Positions 34,379 to 44,624 of a stretch of 64,000 nucleotides of DNA are shown piece after piece. The stretch is from Naematelia aurantialba. Taxonomy: Eukaryota > Basidiomycota > Tremellomycetes > Tremellales > Naemateliaceae. The notes beneath the pieces are model-generated. The model worked only from the letters and a program-made list of their open reading frames with translations, made no database searches and was not told the DNA's origin. Numbering within the stretch: the stretch's first letter is position 1; each line of letters begins with the position of its first letter. The stretch lies in assembly GCA_021527695.1 (NCBI GenBank), contig JAKFAO010000005.1, forward strand, positions 1,612,001 through 1,676,000. Direction: 5' to 3'. A program made the translations under genes and the position numbers.

Positions 34379-35062
34379 ATGAGGGTATGGAATAGAGTGT
34401 CACGTTCTCTCCGCAAGAGCAACACCGCCTCAGGGGATAGTGCTGGGCGATCCAAGCCGTCAGATGGTCTACCACTTGAAACAACACCTACGCAAGGCAC
34501 GTCGACTGGCGGGGAGAGGTTGGGCACTGGGAGCGCGGATTTCGCATCAGGTAAGGCGGCCTATGGCTTTTGCTGCCCATCAACTATACCAGGTGGGACT
34601 GCTGACAGTCGAATGAAGCAAGCGAGACCCACTCTGCTGAACAGGATTCCGGACGTATCGGAGACGGTCAGCATCCCAAATTGGGAGATACTGCTGCAGC
34701 TGCGCTGATAACCACTAGAAAGCAGCAATGAATCTCCAACGGGTGTCAAGCGATACGAATGGCGCACAGTGCTGGAAGACAGCCACGAGCGGCAGCTAGC
34801 AGTAGCCTGCTACTGGTGGGCCTCGGACCCACGCAATGTTCCCAAGCCGACTGAACAGCTCCCAGAACAGTTCCGCTCGAAATCTGCTTTGGGAAATCGG
34901 GAACGACGGGAAATCATCGACAATTGGGGTACGCTGAACGACGACATGCCGCGCTCCGCCAAAATCGCCTCGTACATGCACCTACGTGAACGATCCCAAT
35001 TTCTCGAGGTTACCGCCCCAGAGGTGTTGGTCGCCAGCCGGAACCGGCATCCTTCCACCTGA
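34379..35062 (+). CDS. uncharacterised small protein, LP...R...W cluster family (B)
   Basis: At least two exons. The first begins with ATG at 34379 (MRVWNRVSRSLRKSNTASGD), basic then Ser/Gly-rich. A putative 42-nt intron starts at about 34551. The last exon, from about 34712, encodes KRYEWRTVLEDSHERQLAVA, CYWWASDPRN, then LPEQFRSKSALGNRERREII and NWGTLNDDMPRSAKIASYMH. That LPEQF block aligns without gaps to gene E at 48 kb (LPEQYTTKNAIGNSLRADIW). The exact acceptor before 34720 could not be matched in phase, so the internal structure is approximate. Function unknown. Confidence 0.5.
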
Positions 35063-35613
35063 AGAGAAGGTACTGAAGCCAGAACGTCGTTCTCGGTTTC
35101 TAAGGTGGACCTTGACCAGAAACTGATGTGTGCATGAGACTGTGGTCTCCGAGAGATTTTCGTAGACGTATGCTACCATTGCGTGCGAGCTCCATCTGTT
35201 CCACGGGGTTACCGCCACTGTTTCGGACAGGCTGAATCAGTCTGTCTTTGGTGCGAGCCCTAGTTGCCCACACTCTCTACATTACCACCTCGGAAAACGG
35301 CGTCGCCGGCGAGTTGCCCACCCTCTCGGCTGCAAAGTCTCTCGGGAAGAGAGGAGAGTTGCATCCTAGCCAAAGCTCCCCGGCATTGGGCGAGAGGACA
35401 ACGCATGTATATTAATGGTCGACGAGCGTGACACTTCCTGCGGTGATGTCTCTGTCAGGGAAGCCGAAAACGCCTGCAGAATTGTTGACGCTTACCAAGC
35501 CCATCCCAGCCTGACATGGCTTCTTGAGAGTCCCAACAAGGGTCAGCCCGCTGCAGGCCTTCTTTCGACTGCGATCTAGCCCCGTCTGCGTGCACGTTGA
35601 TCTAGAAAACCAC
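35063..35613. other. intergenic, no gene seen
   Basis: About 550 bases upstream of the next + gene. The frame across 35524-35613 is open but starts with TTG. Nothing else recognisable. Confidence 0.4.
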
Positions 35614-36732
35614 ATGAGAGCTCTTTTGTTGCCGCACCCCTTCAAACCTCACGGCGAACCTCGACGCACCCCTCCACGTCCGTGCGTGCTGGCTGCGCCC
35701 GATCGGGCGTACAAGAAACAACTTGGCAAGCTTTGTGCCCAGGGGTGGAAGCCACCTCTTCAATTACGGTCCAGATTGCCCGAAGACCATGGAGGAGCTA
35801 TGAAGGTGCCACTGTTGGGCGTGCCTTTGAGGAACCCAAACCGCCCAAGCTGCGCCAAACGCATCGAGCCATCATCCAGAATGCCACAATCCGCTCGTGA
35901 ATTTCTAGGAGACCCTCTGGACACGAGCTTGAGCATGACCAGTGGAGAAATAGGACGCGTCATAGGGAATATCCCAGCAGCGCCTCACAATAATGACGAA
36001 CGACATGGTGCGTCTTCTATCCTGCCTGAAGGCTCCCGTACTCTCCACACCAACGGCTTGACAGCACCGAATTCAAGCACACAGAGCTTGCTAGCGCTTG
36101 TTCCCCGCGTTGTTGGGTACTATAATGACAGGGCCGGTACTTCAACGAGTCACAGCTTCTGGAACCCTAGTCTCACGGGTCCGAATATCATGAATCCTAG
36201 TACCATGAGTCCCAGCACCATCAGCCCCAGCACCATCAGTCCCAGTGCCCTCAGTCGTCCCAGTGTGAACGGTCACGGCGGCGAAAGCAATGGCAGTCGA
36301 ACAATCATGAGAAACCGATTCCACACTCCCTTCTACTTATCTGCCGAGCAGCGGCTCTCTCTGCTGGCCTACGAGGCCGCGCTGGACCACGCCGAACTGG
36401 GCAGCGAACTTCCCCCGATCTACGTGACCGACCAGGAGTGGTACACCACCGCGCGCCGCCGGTTCTGGCACTACATTCCGATCTGGCTACGATCCAACGG
36501 AGATGTCTTGACCCGTGCGGTAGCCGAGCTGGCAGTCCTCGCTACGGTCTGGGAACAGGGGTTCTGTGCGGGTGACACGGAACGCGAGAGCATGCTTGCT
36601 ACGCGGGGATACCAACTGACGAGCTTTATCGAACGGCATCGCCTTGCATCTCAAACGAGGCCGGAGAACCTGCAGCAAGAGGTGCGTGATGAGCGTTGGG
36701 AGCCGTCCCCTGCCACGAACGGAAGCGCGTAG
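35614..36732 (+). CDS. uncharacterised protein, LP...R...W cluster family (C)
   Basis: An open frame of up to 372 residues from the first ATG (35614). A later start at one of the internal ATGs (35800 or 35881) is possible. The N-terminal two thirds is disordered, with a short tandem repeat near 36190-36255 encoding MSPSTISPSTISPSALS. The C-terminal third is compact: AEQRLSLLAYEAALDHAELG, then LPPIYVTDQEWYTTARRRFW, IPIWLRSNGDVLTRAVAELA and ATRGYQLTSFIERHRLAS. The LPP block aligns with genes E, H, F and G. No membrane segment. Function unknown. Confidence 0.55.
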   Translation: MRALLLPHPFKPHGEPRRTPPRPCVLAAPDRAYKKQLGKLCAQGWKPPLQLRSRLPEDHGGAMKVPLLGVPLRNPNRPSCAKRIEPSSRMPQSAREFLGDPLDTSLSMTSGEIGRVIGNIPAAPHNNDERHGASSILPEGSRTLHTNGLTAPNSSTQSLLALVPRVVGYYNDRAGTSTSHSFWNPSLTGPNIMNPSTMSPSTISPSTISPSALSRPSVNGHGGESNGSRTIMRNRFHTPFYLSAEQRLSLLAYEAALDHAELGSELPPIYVTDQEWYTTARRRFWHYIPIWLRSNGDVLTRAVAELAVLATVWEQGFCAGDTERESMLATRGYQLTSFIERHRLASQTRPENLQQEVRDERWEPSPATNGSA

Positions 36733-37240
36733 ATGTCGAACACTTCTCAGGACTGGTCGTCTTGACGAAGAATGCTGATTGAAATCCCGTAGACTAACCA
36801 TTGGGGAATGTGACCTGCCCCTTGCTTGTAACGCCTATCACGTTCTGTAGTATTCGACCCACAACCCACCCATCTCCACCGGTGTGCACCCTCTATAGAA
36901 CAACCCTTGAGCATGTCGTGGCGTACCTCCCTCCTAGTAGACTCTCTTTGGTACGTGCGTATGCCGGTGCCGAACAGTGTTACGCAAGCGTGCGGCTTGA
37001 CCCGTGTTGATATACTCGCTCACTCGGATTTGTCCGAGCTCTGAGGGTCATGTAGCTCGCTCACGTATGCATATCTGATCGGAACAACACCCAAGCTGCA
37101 AGTATATCTGACACTGTTCAATAAGAGTGACATAACGATCGCAGCAACAGCTCATCTCGACGCATCCTTTCGAATCATCAGACACTGGATTACTGTTAAG
37201 TATACCAGCCTGACACATTGACTCGAGTACTCGTTTGAAC
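36733..37240. other. intergenic, promoter of the SDR gene
   Basis: About 500 bases. No supported exon. Confidence 0.4.
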
Positions 37241-38261
37241 ATGACTTTCCATCCCGACACTCTCCCCGCACTCAAGGGCAAAGTATTCATAGTCACAGGC
37301 GGGAATTCCGGCATGTCAGTCTCTCCCTCCTCTCACTATGACGCCCGAATTGCTCATCTCACCAAACCACAGTGGCTACTACACCGTAGCACACCTAGCG
37401 GAACACGGCGCCCACGTCTACATGTGTGCCCGATCCCTCGAGAAGGGCACAGCAGCCATCGCCAGCATCAAGGAAAAGTACCCCTCAGCCAACATCGACC
37501 TGCTGCGAATGGACCTCATGGATCTCGCCAGTGTCGTCGCGGCCGCCAAGCACTTCCTCACCCTGGCACCAGCCCTGCACGGCCTGGTCAACAACGCGGG
37601 CATCATGGCGACGCCGTTTGAACTGACCAAAGACGGCCACGAGGCGCAGTGGCAGACCAACTACCTCGCCCACTGGGTGTTCACCGAGCTCCTGCTTCCT
37701 CTGATGCTGGGGACCGCCAAGGCGCTGCCTCCCGGCAGCGTGCGCATCGTCAACCTCAGTTCGTCGGGCCACTTGGGCGCACCCAAGGGCGGCATCAATT
37801 TCGCAGACCTGTCGCTCAAGGATGGCGGCCCGTGGGCGCGGTACGGGCAGAGCAAGCTCGCCAACATTCTGCATACCAAGACCCTGCACAAGAGGTACGG
37901 CCCCGGCTCTCCTAGTGCGCGGAACGGGGAGGGCGAGATATGGGTGTCGTCCGTGCATCCAGGGCTGGTCGAGACGAACCTCGCCACTGCGGTGCGGGCG
38001 TCAGGCTCGAGCATTATGAGTGTTTTCTCCGTCTTACGCGTGTTTGGATTGATGTGGTCGGCCGATAAGGGGTCGACGACGAGTTTGTTCTGCGCGGCGA
38101 GTCCGGACATGAAGGCGGAGCAGAGCGGCGCGTATCTCGAAATTTTCCACCGGTTCGGGGAGCCGAAGCGAGAGAGCGCTGCCGCAAAGGATGAGAAGCT
38201 TGCAGAGAGGTTGGACGAGTGGACGAGGGAGGCGATGAGGAAGGAAGGGTGGGTTCAGTAA
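37241..38261 (+). CDS. short-chain dehydrogenase/reductase (SDR)
   Basis: Two exons: ATG at 37241, with intron 1 from about 37315 to 37371. Splicing rebuilds the glycine-rich cofactor motif TGGNSGIGYYT. VFIVTGG, MDLMDLASV, LVNNAGIMATPF (the NNAG motif), SSSGHLG and the active-site YGQSKLANIL (Tyr-x3-Lys) follow. About 322 residues, the usual length for the WWOX/retinol-dehydrogenase-like fungal SDRs. It reduces or oxidises a carbonyl/alcohol with NAD(P)H; the substrate cannot be read. It sits inside the accessory cluster and is unrelated to its neighbours by sequence. A TTG at 37235 is in frame, but the first ATG is preferred. Confidence 0.9.
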
Positions 38262-38581
38262 CGGCGTCGACTGCTGGGGGCATGCTTGGATTGTATCAAT
38301 GGCTGTCTTGTGTTGTATTTCTACCTACTCTAATTTGTCTTACATCGACACTTCCAGTGTTGTACTGCATATTCGTCCAAAATTTATACCCAGTGATTAT
38401 GCATTCATGTCGAGCTGTTAGGAGCATCAACAATGAAGCACCGCAAAACCAGGCGGCTACCTTTCTTCTCGAGGAAGAAAGGGGCGTGAGCGGCAATTGC
38501 TACGAAGCCTCTCGTACGGGTCCTATGAGACTACATATATACTTGACATACAGTCCAGAATCGAGCCTGCAATTACGTGAG
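38262..38581. other. intergenic or 5' leader
   Basis: 320 bases. The frame of the next gene is open through most of it, so a start upstream of 38582 (ATG at 38399 or 38525) cannot be excluded. Confidence 0.35.
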
Positions 38582-39430
38582 ATGCGTTGCAATACGTCGA
38601 CGAGTAAAATCCCCTTTCCCACCACCAGCCGGACATCTTCCACGCCCTCAAGGTCTGACCGCGGAAGCGTCCCAACGGGGAGTACTGTACGAAGACAACC
38701 TCATCGAATGAGGCTCCCTCCTCTAAGGGAGCCCGTTCCCTTGGTGGCGACTACGGAGACAGTGCTCTCTCGCCACCGGGGAGTCCGAGCGGGATGGCAT
38801 TATGATTCTGCCACCTGGCCGCGAAACCCTCACGCCCGCAGTGCCTCGCAGGCGACAGAGCTGTGCTTCGACCCTGAGCATGAGGAGCTCATCGTGTTTC
38901 TGTCCTTCTCAAATTGGGCCAGGACGAATATGACCAAGTTGCCCGAATTCACCCTTGTTCCAGGCGGGGAAGTGGATGCCAAAGACCCGGCCACCGCCAT
39001 GTTCGACAAGTCTCGCCTCTTGAGCCTCTTTCTCACGTCGGGGCAGGGGGGCAGCTTCTCGTGCGCTTCCCGGGCAAACGTGATCCAGGCTTGGGGGATG
39101 GTAAAGGACACAGGGCTCAGCGAAGCTCACCGAACCCTGGGAAAGGCAATGTTGTGGGAAATTGGCGAAGCTTACCACCTTGCACCTGGCGATTGTCGCC
39201 TCGTGTTTGGATTTGACAAGCCTGATGATGCGAAGCTGGTGGAAATAACAAGCAAATCAACCTGGGAACACGTTCCCTCCGGAGAACGCACTCGACCAGA
39301 CTCCAAGTCAGAGAGTCTCCATCCAGCGGTCACACATTCCGTGGTCAATGAGGTCGCAGTGGACAATGCTGGACCGAGAGAGCGATGCTGTGGAGACATG
39401 AGATCCCGTGGCACTTGTGTGAGTCTTTGA
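38582..39430 (+). CDS. uncharacterised protein, possible distant cluster-family member (D)
   Basis: About 282 residues from the ATG at 38582 (start uncertain). The first 90 residues are polar and Arg/Ser/Pro-rich. Then comes an ordered part: ELCFDPEHEELIVFLSFSNW, ARTNMTKLPEFTLVPGGEVD, SRANVIQAWGMVKDTGLSEA, RTLGKAMLWEIGEAYHLAPG and CRLVFGFDKPDDAKLVEI. The W-A-(6)-LPE step resembles gene A, and LGKAMLWEIGEAYH resembles IGNSLRADIWDIWAQYH of gene E, but the spacing between them is larger. Membership is therefore weak. No known domain. Confidence 0.45.
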   Translation: MRCNTSTSKIPFPTTSRTSSTPSRSDRGSVPTGSTVRRQPHRMRLPPLREPVPLVATTETVLSRHRGVRAGWHYDSATWPRNPHARSASQATELCFDPEHEELIVFLSFSNWARTNMTKLPEFTLVPGGEVDAKDPATAMFDKSRLLSLFLTSGQGGSFSCASRANVIQAWGMVKDTGLSEAHRTLGKAMLWEIGEAYHLAPGDCRLVFGFDKPDDAKLVEITSKSTWEHVPSGERTRPDSKSESLHPAVTHSVVNEVAVDNAGPRERCCGDMRSRGTCVSL

Positions 39431-39968
39431 GCAAGGGATGTTATACAACATGTTCTGGGACTTGTGCGAGTACATGAGCCTGTACACAGTTGTATATCAC
39501 GCTCCTTATGTCCATATGCAAGCTTATTTCCAAAGGCAGGGACGCAGGAACACCCTGGAGTGGAAGGGCCTCTCATCATCGTCGACCTCCAACGCTTCCT
39601 AAAGCTTGGAATCTTATGCAAACTCGAATTTGACGATCCTTGACAAAGATCCGGTTATGCCTCACTCACCCCAAAGGGATGGCGCCATGGAGCCGAGCTG
39701 AAACGGGTGCGGGGACGTTTCCTCTCGGCGTTTGGATACAGGATTTGTGGCAGCACTCCGTTTACACCATGCAAAGATATCTCGTGGAGCGTGCAAGGAA
39801 GGTCTATGGCCGGTAGCTGTATCTCCTCTGCAGAAGGCGCGTCGAAGGGCATTATATCTCCCATATTCTGTTCCATACCCTCACAGTCCATCCCATAGCA
39901 GCAGTTCCACACGTCTTCCAACAGTCCCACACTTTCCATCAGCCGCCTGCCTTATCCTCAGAAGTACG
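39431..39968. other. intergenic, no gene seen
   Basis: About 540 bases. The frame of the next gene is open from 39732, but only from a TTG, so the ATG at 39969 is taken as start. Confidence 0.4.
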
Positions 39969-40700
39969 ATGCCCGTTAACGAGGATGGTCTTGGTTCCCG
40001 CCCTGATTCCGACGGCCCCGAGACCGACCCAGGGAGTGCGCACGAAAGCGGTGAAAGTCTATCTTCTCCGGACGAGACAGGCCCAAACAGGTCTGCAAGC
40101 AATGGCGCTGATGACCGGGTTAACGCAATCTACGTCACACCGTCCGGACAACTGTTAGCGTTGCATCTCACACGGCCGCCTCCCTACGTCCCGACTGACT
40201 CGGAACAGAGAGAGGTTCAGGATTTCTGTGCTTGGGCAATTGAGAATATGACCGGACCCTATCACCGTCCAACTGCCAGTAGGCGACAGGGGCGTCCCGC
40301 TGTCGAAGGCAGCAGAGCGGATGAGAACAGTGCTGCTTCTGCTGCCGCTTCTGCTGCTTCCGACCTTAGTGGCGGAACACGACTACAAGGCACAGCCAGT
40401 TTGTCCGACCATGAAGGCACAGGAGAGCCCCAGACGGATGCCTACCTCGAGTCCCAGCATATCGCTGCATTTCTGACGAATGTTTCCCTTCAAGGACTCC
40501 AGGATCGGTTGCACATCGTCACTGCCATCGGCGGCTTAAAGGACCCAGATTCAGATTGGATGGTGATCAACACGGATTACACACTGCTATCGGATATCTG
40601 CCCCCGATACGGATGGCACGTACCTGAGCTTAGTGATATCAAGCCAGCCACCAGGACCGGCCAAACCAGTGTGGAAGGAAACACTAATGAGAGGGAGTAG
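39969..40700 (+). CDS. uncharacterised acidic protein (J)
   Basis: 243 residues, single exon. The N-terminal 45 residues are acidic and Ser/Pro-rich (MPVNEDGLGSRPDSDGPETD). Then VNAIYVTPSGQLLALHLTRP and SEQREVQDFCAWAIENMTG, a helix like those that precede the LP motif in neighbouring genes, but no LP follows. An Ala/Ser tract (SAASAAASAASDL) comes next. The C-terminal 75 residues are ordered (HIAAFLTNVSLQGLQDRLHI; DPDSDWMVINTDYTLLSDIC). Function unknown. It may be a diverged relative of the cluster family. Confidence 0.5.
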   Translation: MPVNEDGLGSRPDSDGPETDPGSAHESGESLSSPDETGPNRSASNGADDRVNAIYVTPSGQLLALHLTRPPPYVPTDSEQREVQDFCAWAIENMTGPYHRPTASRRQGRPAVEGSRADENSAASAAASAASDLSGGTRLQGTASLSDHEGTGEPQTDAYLESQHIAAFLTNVSLQGLQDRLHIVTAIGGLKDPDSDWMVINTDYTLLSDICPRYGWHVPELSDIKPATRTGQTSVEGNTNERE

Positions 40701-40998
40701 ATACAGGCAGCCTTAACCCGGTGGTGGCTGGAATCCCGAAGAAGAACAAAGACGAAGAGTCAGTAGGAATTGTGCCTGTCTGCTTCATCGGATATGCATT
40801 TGATTTCGGTGGCAATAAGCCTTGCACATGCTGTTAAACCAAACCCTACAGGAAGATCATGTAACAATGTGATGTGGCCAACTTGCGACTCTCCGGGGAG
40901 CCAGTGAAACTATGTCTTTCCTCCACTACCACAGGCTCTCTCCTGGTTTGCCCTATCACTGAACTCAAGGAGCCTCTATGTCAGAGGCTCACCCCAAG

Positions 40999-41517
40999 TT
41001 ATGAGCCCCATACGAGTTGATCGAGGCCGAAGGAAGATCCGCGCACGGACCTGCTTCTCGCTTGTTCGCTTTCCTCGTTATCTGTTGTGGCGTCCGTGGC
41101 TGTGATCCATGTGCCATGACATGATTCCAACGCACATGATGTGCCGGCGTTCGGTTTGACGGTGATACTGTAGGTCGACGACGGCAAGATATGTCCAAGG
41201 CCGACCACCCGAAAGGTGTCAACAACCCCCAAGCACGGATCGCTTTCAGCCTCCCTTTGGCCCTCCCTGCCACTTTTTTTTGTCTCCCTCTTGATCATCA
41301 ACGAGGATTCCCTCTCTCGTCGTCGTCGTCGTCGTCGCAGTTCTGCGATAAACATCTGATGTAAAGATCTCCATTCTACTCTCTCGAGTCGAACAAAACA
41401 TCGCGTCTCGACCGGTTGTCGTCTCACTTCACCGAGAGAGAGGCGAATCTCATAACTAATACCCTGCTCGAGACCATCCATCAGCAACACTGCGAAATCG
41501 AAATCACTCTTCCTCAT
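40999..41517 (-). CDS. possible small gene, unknown
   Basis: A 172-residue frame with ATG, divergent from the zinc-finger gene. The N-terminal part, ISYEIRLSLGEVRRQPVETR and VRLERVEWRSLHQMF, is plausible protein. A CGT/CGA trinucleotide run then gives poly-Arg (about 41318-41338), and the rest (GHILPSSTYSITVKPNAGTS) is less convincing. Possibly the real gene has an intron over the repeat. Low confidence. Confidence 0.25.
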   Translation of the reverse strand: MRKSDFDFAVLLMDGLEQGISYEIRLSLGEVRRQPVETRCFVRLERVEWRSLHQMFIAELRRRRRRRERESSLMIKRETKKSGREGQREAESDPCLGVVDTFRVVGLGHILPSSTYSITVKPNAGTSCALESCHGTWITATDATTDNEESEQARSRSVRGSSFGLDQLVWGS

Positions 41518-41680
41518 GTTCCCACAAGCAGAGCAGTGAGTGTAATCCCACGAATGAGAACTGGAAGCTTAAGAGTGCAGGTCACACCCACCGGTCTATC
41601 AGTCACATCCTGACTGGACCTATCGCCCCTATCTTCCGGACCAAATTCAACCCATCCTCCAGCATTATCATTACAATGAT

Positions 41681-44149
41681 ATGGCTCAATCTCACAGCAG
41701 GGCGGGGTTCGATGATCCTTCAAACTATTCTACGTCAATACTCCCCAGTCTGCCAACATCCCCAATCGCTGCTCAACAACAAGAAGAGAGAGAAGAAGAA
41801 GGATGTAGAGAAGACGACCCTGCCGACCCCGAATTCTTTCCTTCCACCACTTCTCGTCGAATTGCAAAGTCACGTTCTCTCCGACCAAGACCCAAAAAGA
41901 GTGCCCGAGCTCTCAGCTCCATTTCTACAAACATACCAACGCCACGGAAGACAAAGGCTTCCCAGAAGCAAAGGCAACCTCCTCCCGACACCATCAGTGA
42001 AACGAGAGCACTGTTGGTCGATTTGAAAGGCATCAACGGCCCTCTGCTCGAGGTGATGCCAGGGAGCCAGCTAGAAGGGAATGGCCTTCTTATCATTCAC
42101 CCGCCGACTCTGGAGCCTGGTGTCCGGAAGGTACCTCTCAATCAATACAATCCGCCTCAGAACGCTTCTCAGGCCATTGAAAACCACCGCAGTCAGTACG
42201 AGATGTACACCTGCCGGCTCTGTCGGAAGACGTATGATGGAAAGAACGCACGAAGCGTTGCGAGACGACACTTGCAAGACAAACATGGCATACCACTTGC
42301 GTTGCAGAAACGCCGTAGTCGCTGGGACGGTGGTACGTATGCTCTGTGACATATGCCCTTTGGATGAAGCTGATTGTTCCAGAACCGGACCGGCCCAGAG
42401 ACCCCAGAGAGGTGAGAGAACGCACTCTGAGAGCGAAGCGCGAATGGGCGGCCAAGAACCGGTGCGTTCTATCCTTACACCCAAGCAGACAGTCTGACTG
42501 ACGTTCTCAGCCCGTGTCGACGCCTTGAAAAGCGTCATGCGGATTTTCTCCGCTTGTTCGGACCGGCAGGGCTGGAGATGCCCACCGGATTCCGTCTGCT
42601 CGCCCCAGAGTTCCGGATTCCCGATACGACCTGTTCACCTGGTATAGATTTCCTGGACGGCTCTTTTGGCCGGGTCGTGATTCCCAAAGAGATTCTGGAT
42701 GGGGTCAAGGCGATCGAAGAAGGAACAGCGAACCCCGAGGGCAATCGCTGGGAAGATCCCCCTATCGTTGGTGAAGTGGACCTCACGAAAGCGGGGAAAG
42801 GAAAGGGAAAGGCTAAGGAGAAGGGCAAATCCGTGCTTCCCAAAAGCTCCAGTATCTCAACTTTCGCTTCGGCTACGCCGCCGAGGACGCTCTCAAGGAC
42901 TGCATCGAATGCGTTGGTTGTCACTCGCACGCCAGTATCTGACACGCGCTCCACCCACGCGGATACATTCCAAGAAGCAAACCTGGCCCTGGATCCGCTG
43001 CTCGCTGATGATTATGGGCCAAGTGGCAGCCAGCTGCACTACTTCTACGATACGACACAAGCTTATCAGTCTCTCTACGAGCCGTTCCAGGAGATGCCCC
43101 ACCTTCAAGGATATGGAGATCCGCCTCTGTCTGCCATCTCGGCTCCGACAAACGCTTTCGCCCGCCTCGGTATGCTTCCCGACTCTGACACTGAAGATGA
43201 CAAGATTGCAATCTCGTCCGAGGAGGAGTTGTCCGCCTCACCGCGTAAGAAATTGCCGACTCAAGGTCCCCAACGCTGGGTCCACCCGGAGGAACTCCAG
43301 CAGCGACTCTTGTCTCAGTATGACGACACTCAGTACGACAATCCCGCGCCAGATTATCCAGAGCTGAGTGCTGCGGACGAGGATCATCAGGCAGGGTACA
43401 ACGGAGGGGCGGCCGAACACGTCGAGAATGCGGCAGCGGAGTCGCTGTTGAATCTGCACTCGACCCCAGCTCGTGAAGAGGCTGAGTCTGAAACGCTCGT
43501 GCACCCGTCAGCAGAGCCGTCGACCACGGGACTAACGTCTTGGTCGGCCACTACCCAGCTACTAGACGCCCCGACTATCATCACACCCCGTCCTCGACCC
43601 CAGCGCGCCACGTCCCTCATCCATGCGTTCCCGCGTAACAAGCCAGAAGCACCCACGCGCTCGCTGTCATTCACCACAGCCGACGGCGAGACAGCACTGG
43701 ACGACCCGTTCATCTTCTCTCCAGCGCCACCTTCGTCGAACCTCCCCTCACGCACCCTGAAGCGGCGCTCAACTATTGCGCACCCGTCGCCTTCGCCGCT
43801 GTCATTCCCGAAACGGCGTAGACTCCTGCCATCGTCGCCAGTCCTGGCAGCACGGAAGATACTGGGAGACCTGAATGGCAACAGTCTGTCGGGGTCAGAA
43901 GACAGGTATACTACTCCACTACGACCGGAGCGCAGAGCGGGCGCTGCGATGAAAGTGAAGAACTCGCTGACGCCTGACGTGAGTGGCGAGGTGGGAAAAG
44001 GGAAGGGCAAAGCAGGATGGATGTTAAGTAGCCCAGGGAACCTCGATACGGCGGCCACGTTGGGCCTGGCGCCGAACTTCTCTTGGGTCGAGATGACGCC
44101 AGCTAAGACTTGGGTGCCGCAGACCCCCGGGGACGAGGAAGGTCGGTGA
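41681..44149 (+). CDS. C2H2-like zinc-finger protein, uncharacterised
   Basis: Three exons: 41681 to about 42331, about 42382-42461, and about 42510-44149. The N-terminal 60 residues are disordered, followed by basic RRIAKSRSLRPRPKKSARAL. Then comes an ordered part (LLVDLKGINGPLLEVMPGSQ) and a finger with CRLCRKTY and RRHLQDKH, a C-x2-C ... H-x4-H arrangement. The last exon continues RRLEKRHADFLRLFGPAG and a conserved-looking block (GFRLLAPEFRIPDTTCSPGI; FGRVVIPKEILDGVKAIEEG). About 450 mostly disordered residues follow, with Lys-rich KAGKGKGKAKEKGK, RTLKRRSTIAHPSPSPL and PKRRRLLPSSP, a likely nuclear signal. It is probably a nuclear DNA- or chromatin-binding protein. It sits at the centre of the inward-facing small-gene cluster. 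No family name assigned. Confidence 0.65.
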
Positions 44150-44624
44150 ACGTGGCGGTTATAGACACTAGGAGAGAGGAGAGCTGGCAGCTTTTCCATT
44201 GATGTAGGATGGCGGTAAGGTACTGCATTTGCTGAAGAGGTAAACATCGAGAGATGAACACATTCTTTTTGCGCGACGGAGACACATTGTCCACTTTGTC
44301 TGATGTGAAAGTTGAATCTGCTCTCTCCCCGGCGGTGGGTAGACGCTCACACAGAGGAGCCGAATTGTTGTAGTACCTGGTCTGTTATCCTCAGCCTGTC
44401 CCATTCGACTTGGTGATACAGTACCCTGCTGGTTAGAAGGGGTACCCTGGCCACATTGACTGCTAAGAGACATTCGGTCTTGCACCGCTATAACGACACC
44501 AATTACAGCCAGCGGCATCGCCTCTTCCTCAATGTGTCATACCATTCTGTGACGCATAAGCAGCGAAGCCAATGCCACAATGCTGTATCCCGTACTGGCA
44601 TTCCATACCTTCACTATACAGTAT
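44150..44624. other. intergenic between convergent genes
   Basis: About 475 bases between two stop codons. A minus-strand frame at 44168-44518 has no family support. Confidence 0.4.

Noticed and set aside
44168..44518. 116-residue minus-strand frame ending with LPPSYINGKAASSP
   Set aside because: The LPP looks like the cluster motif, but a stop follows too soon for the Arg and Trp and there is no upstream helix; likely chance.
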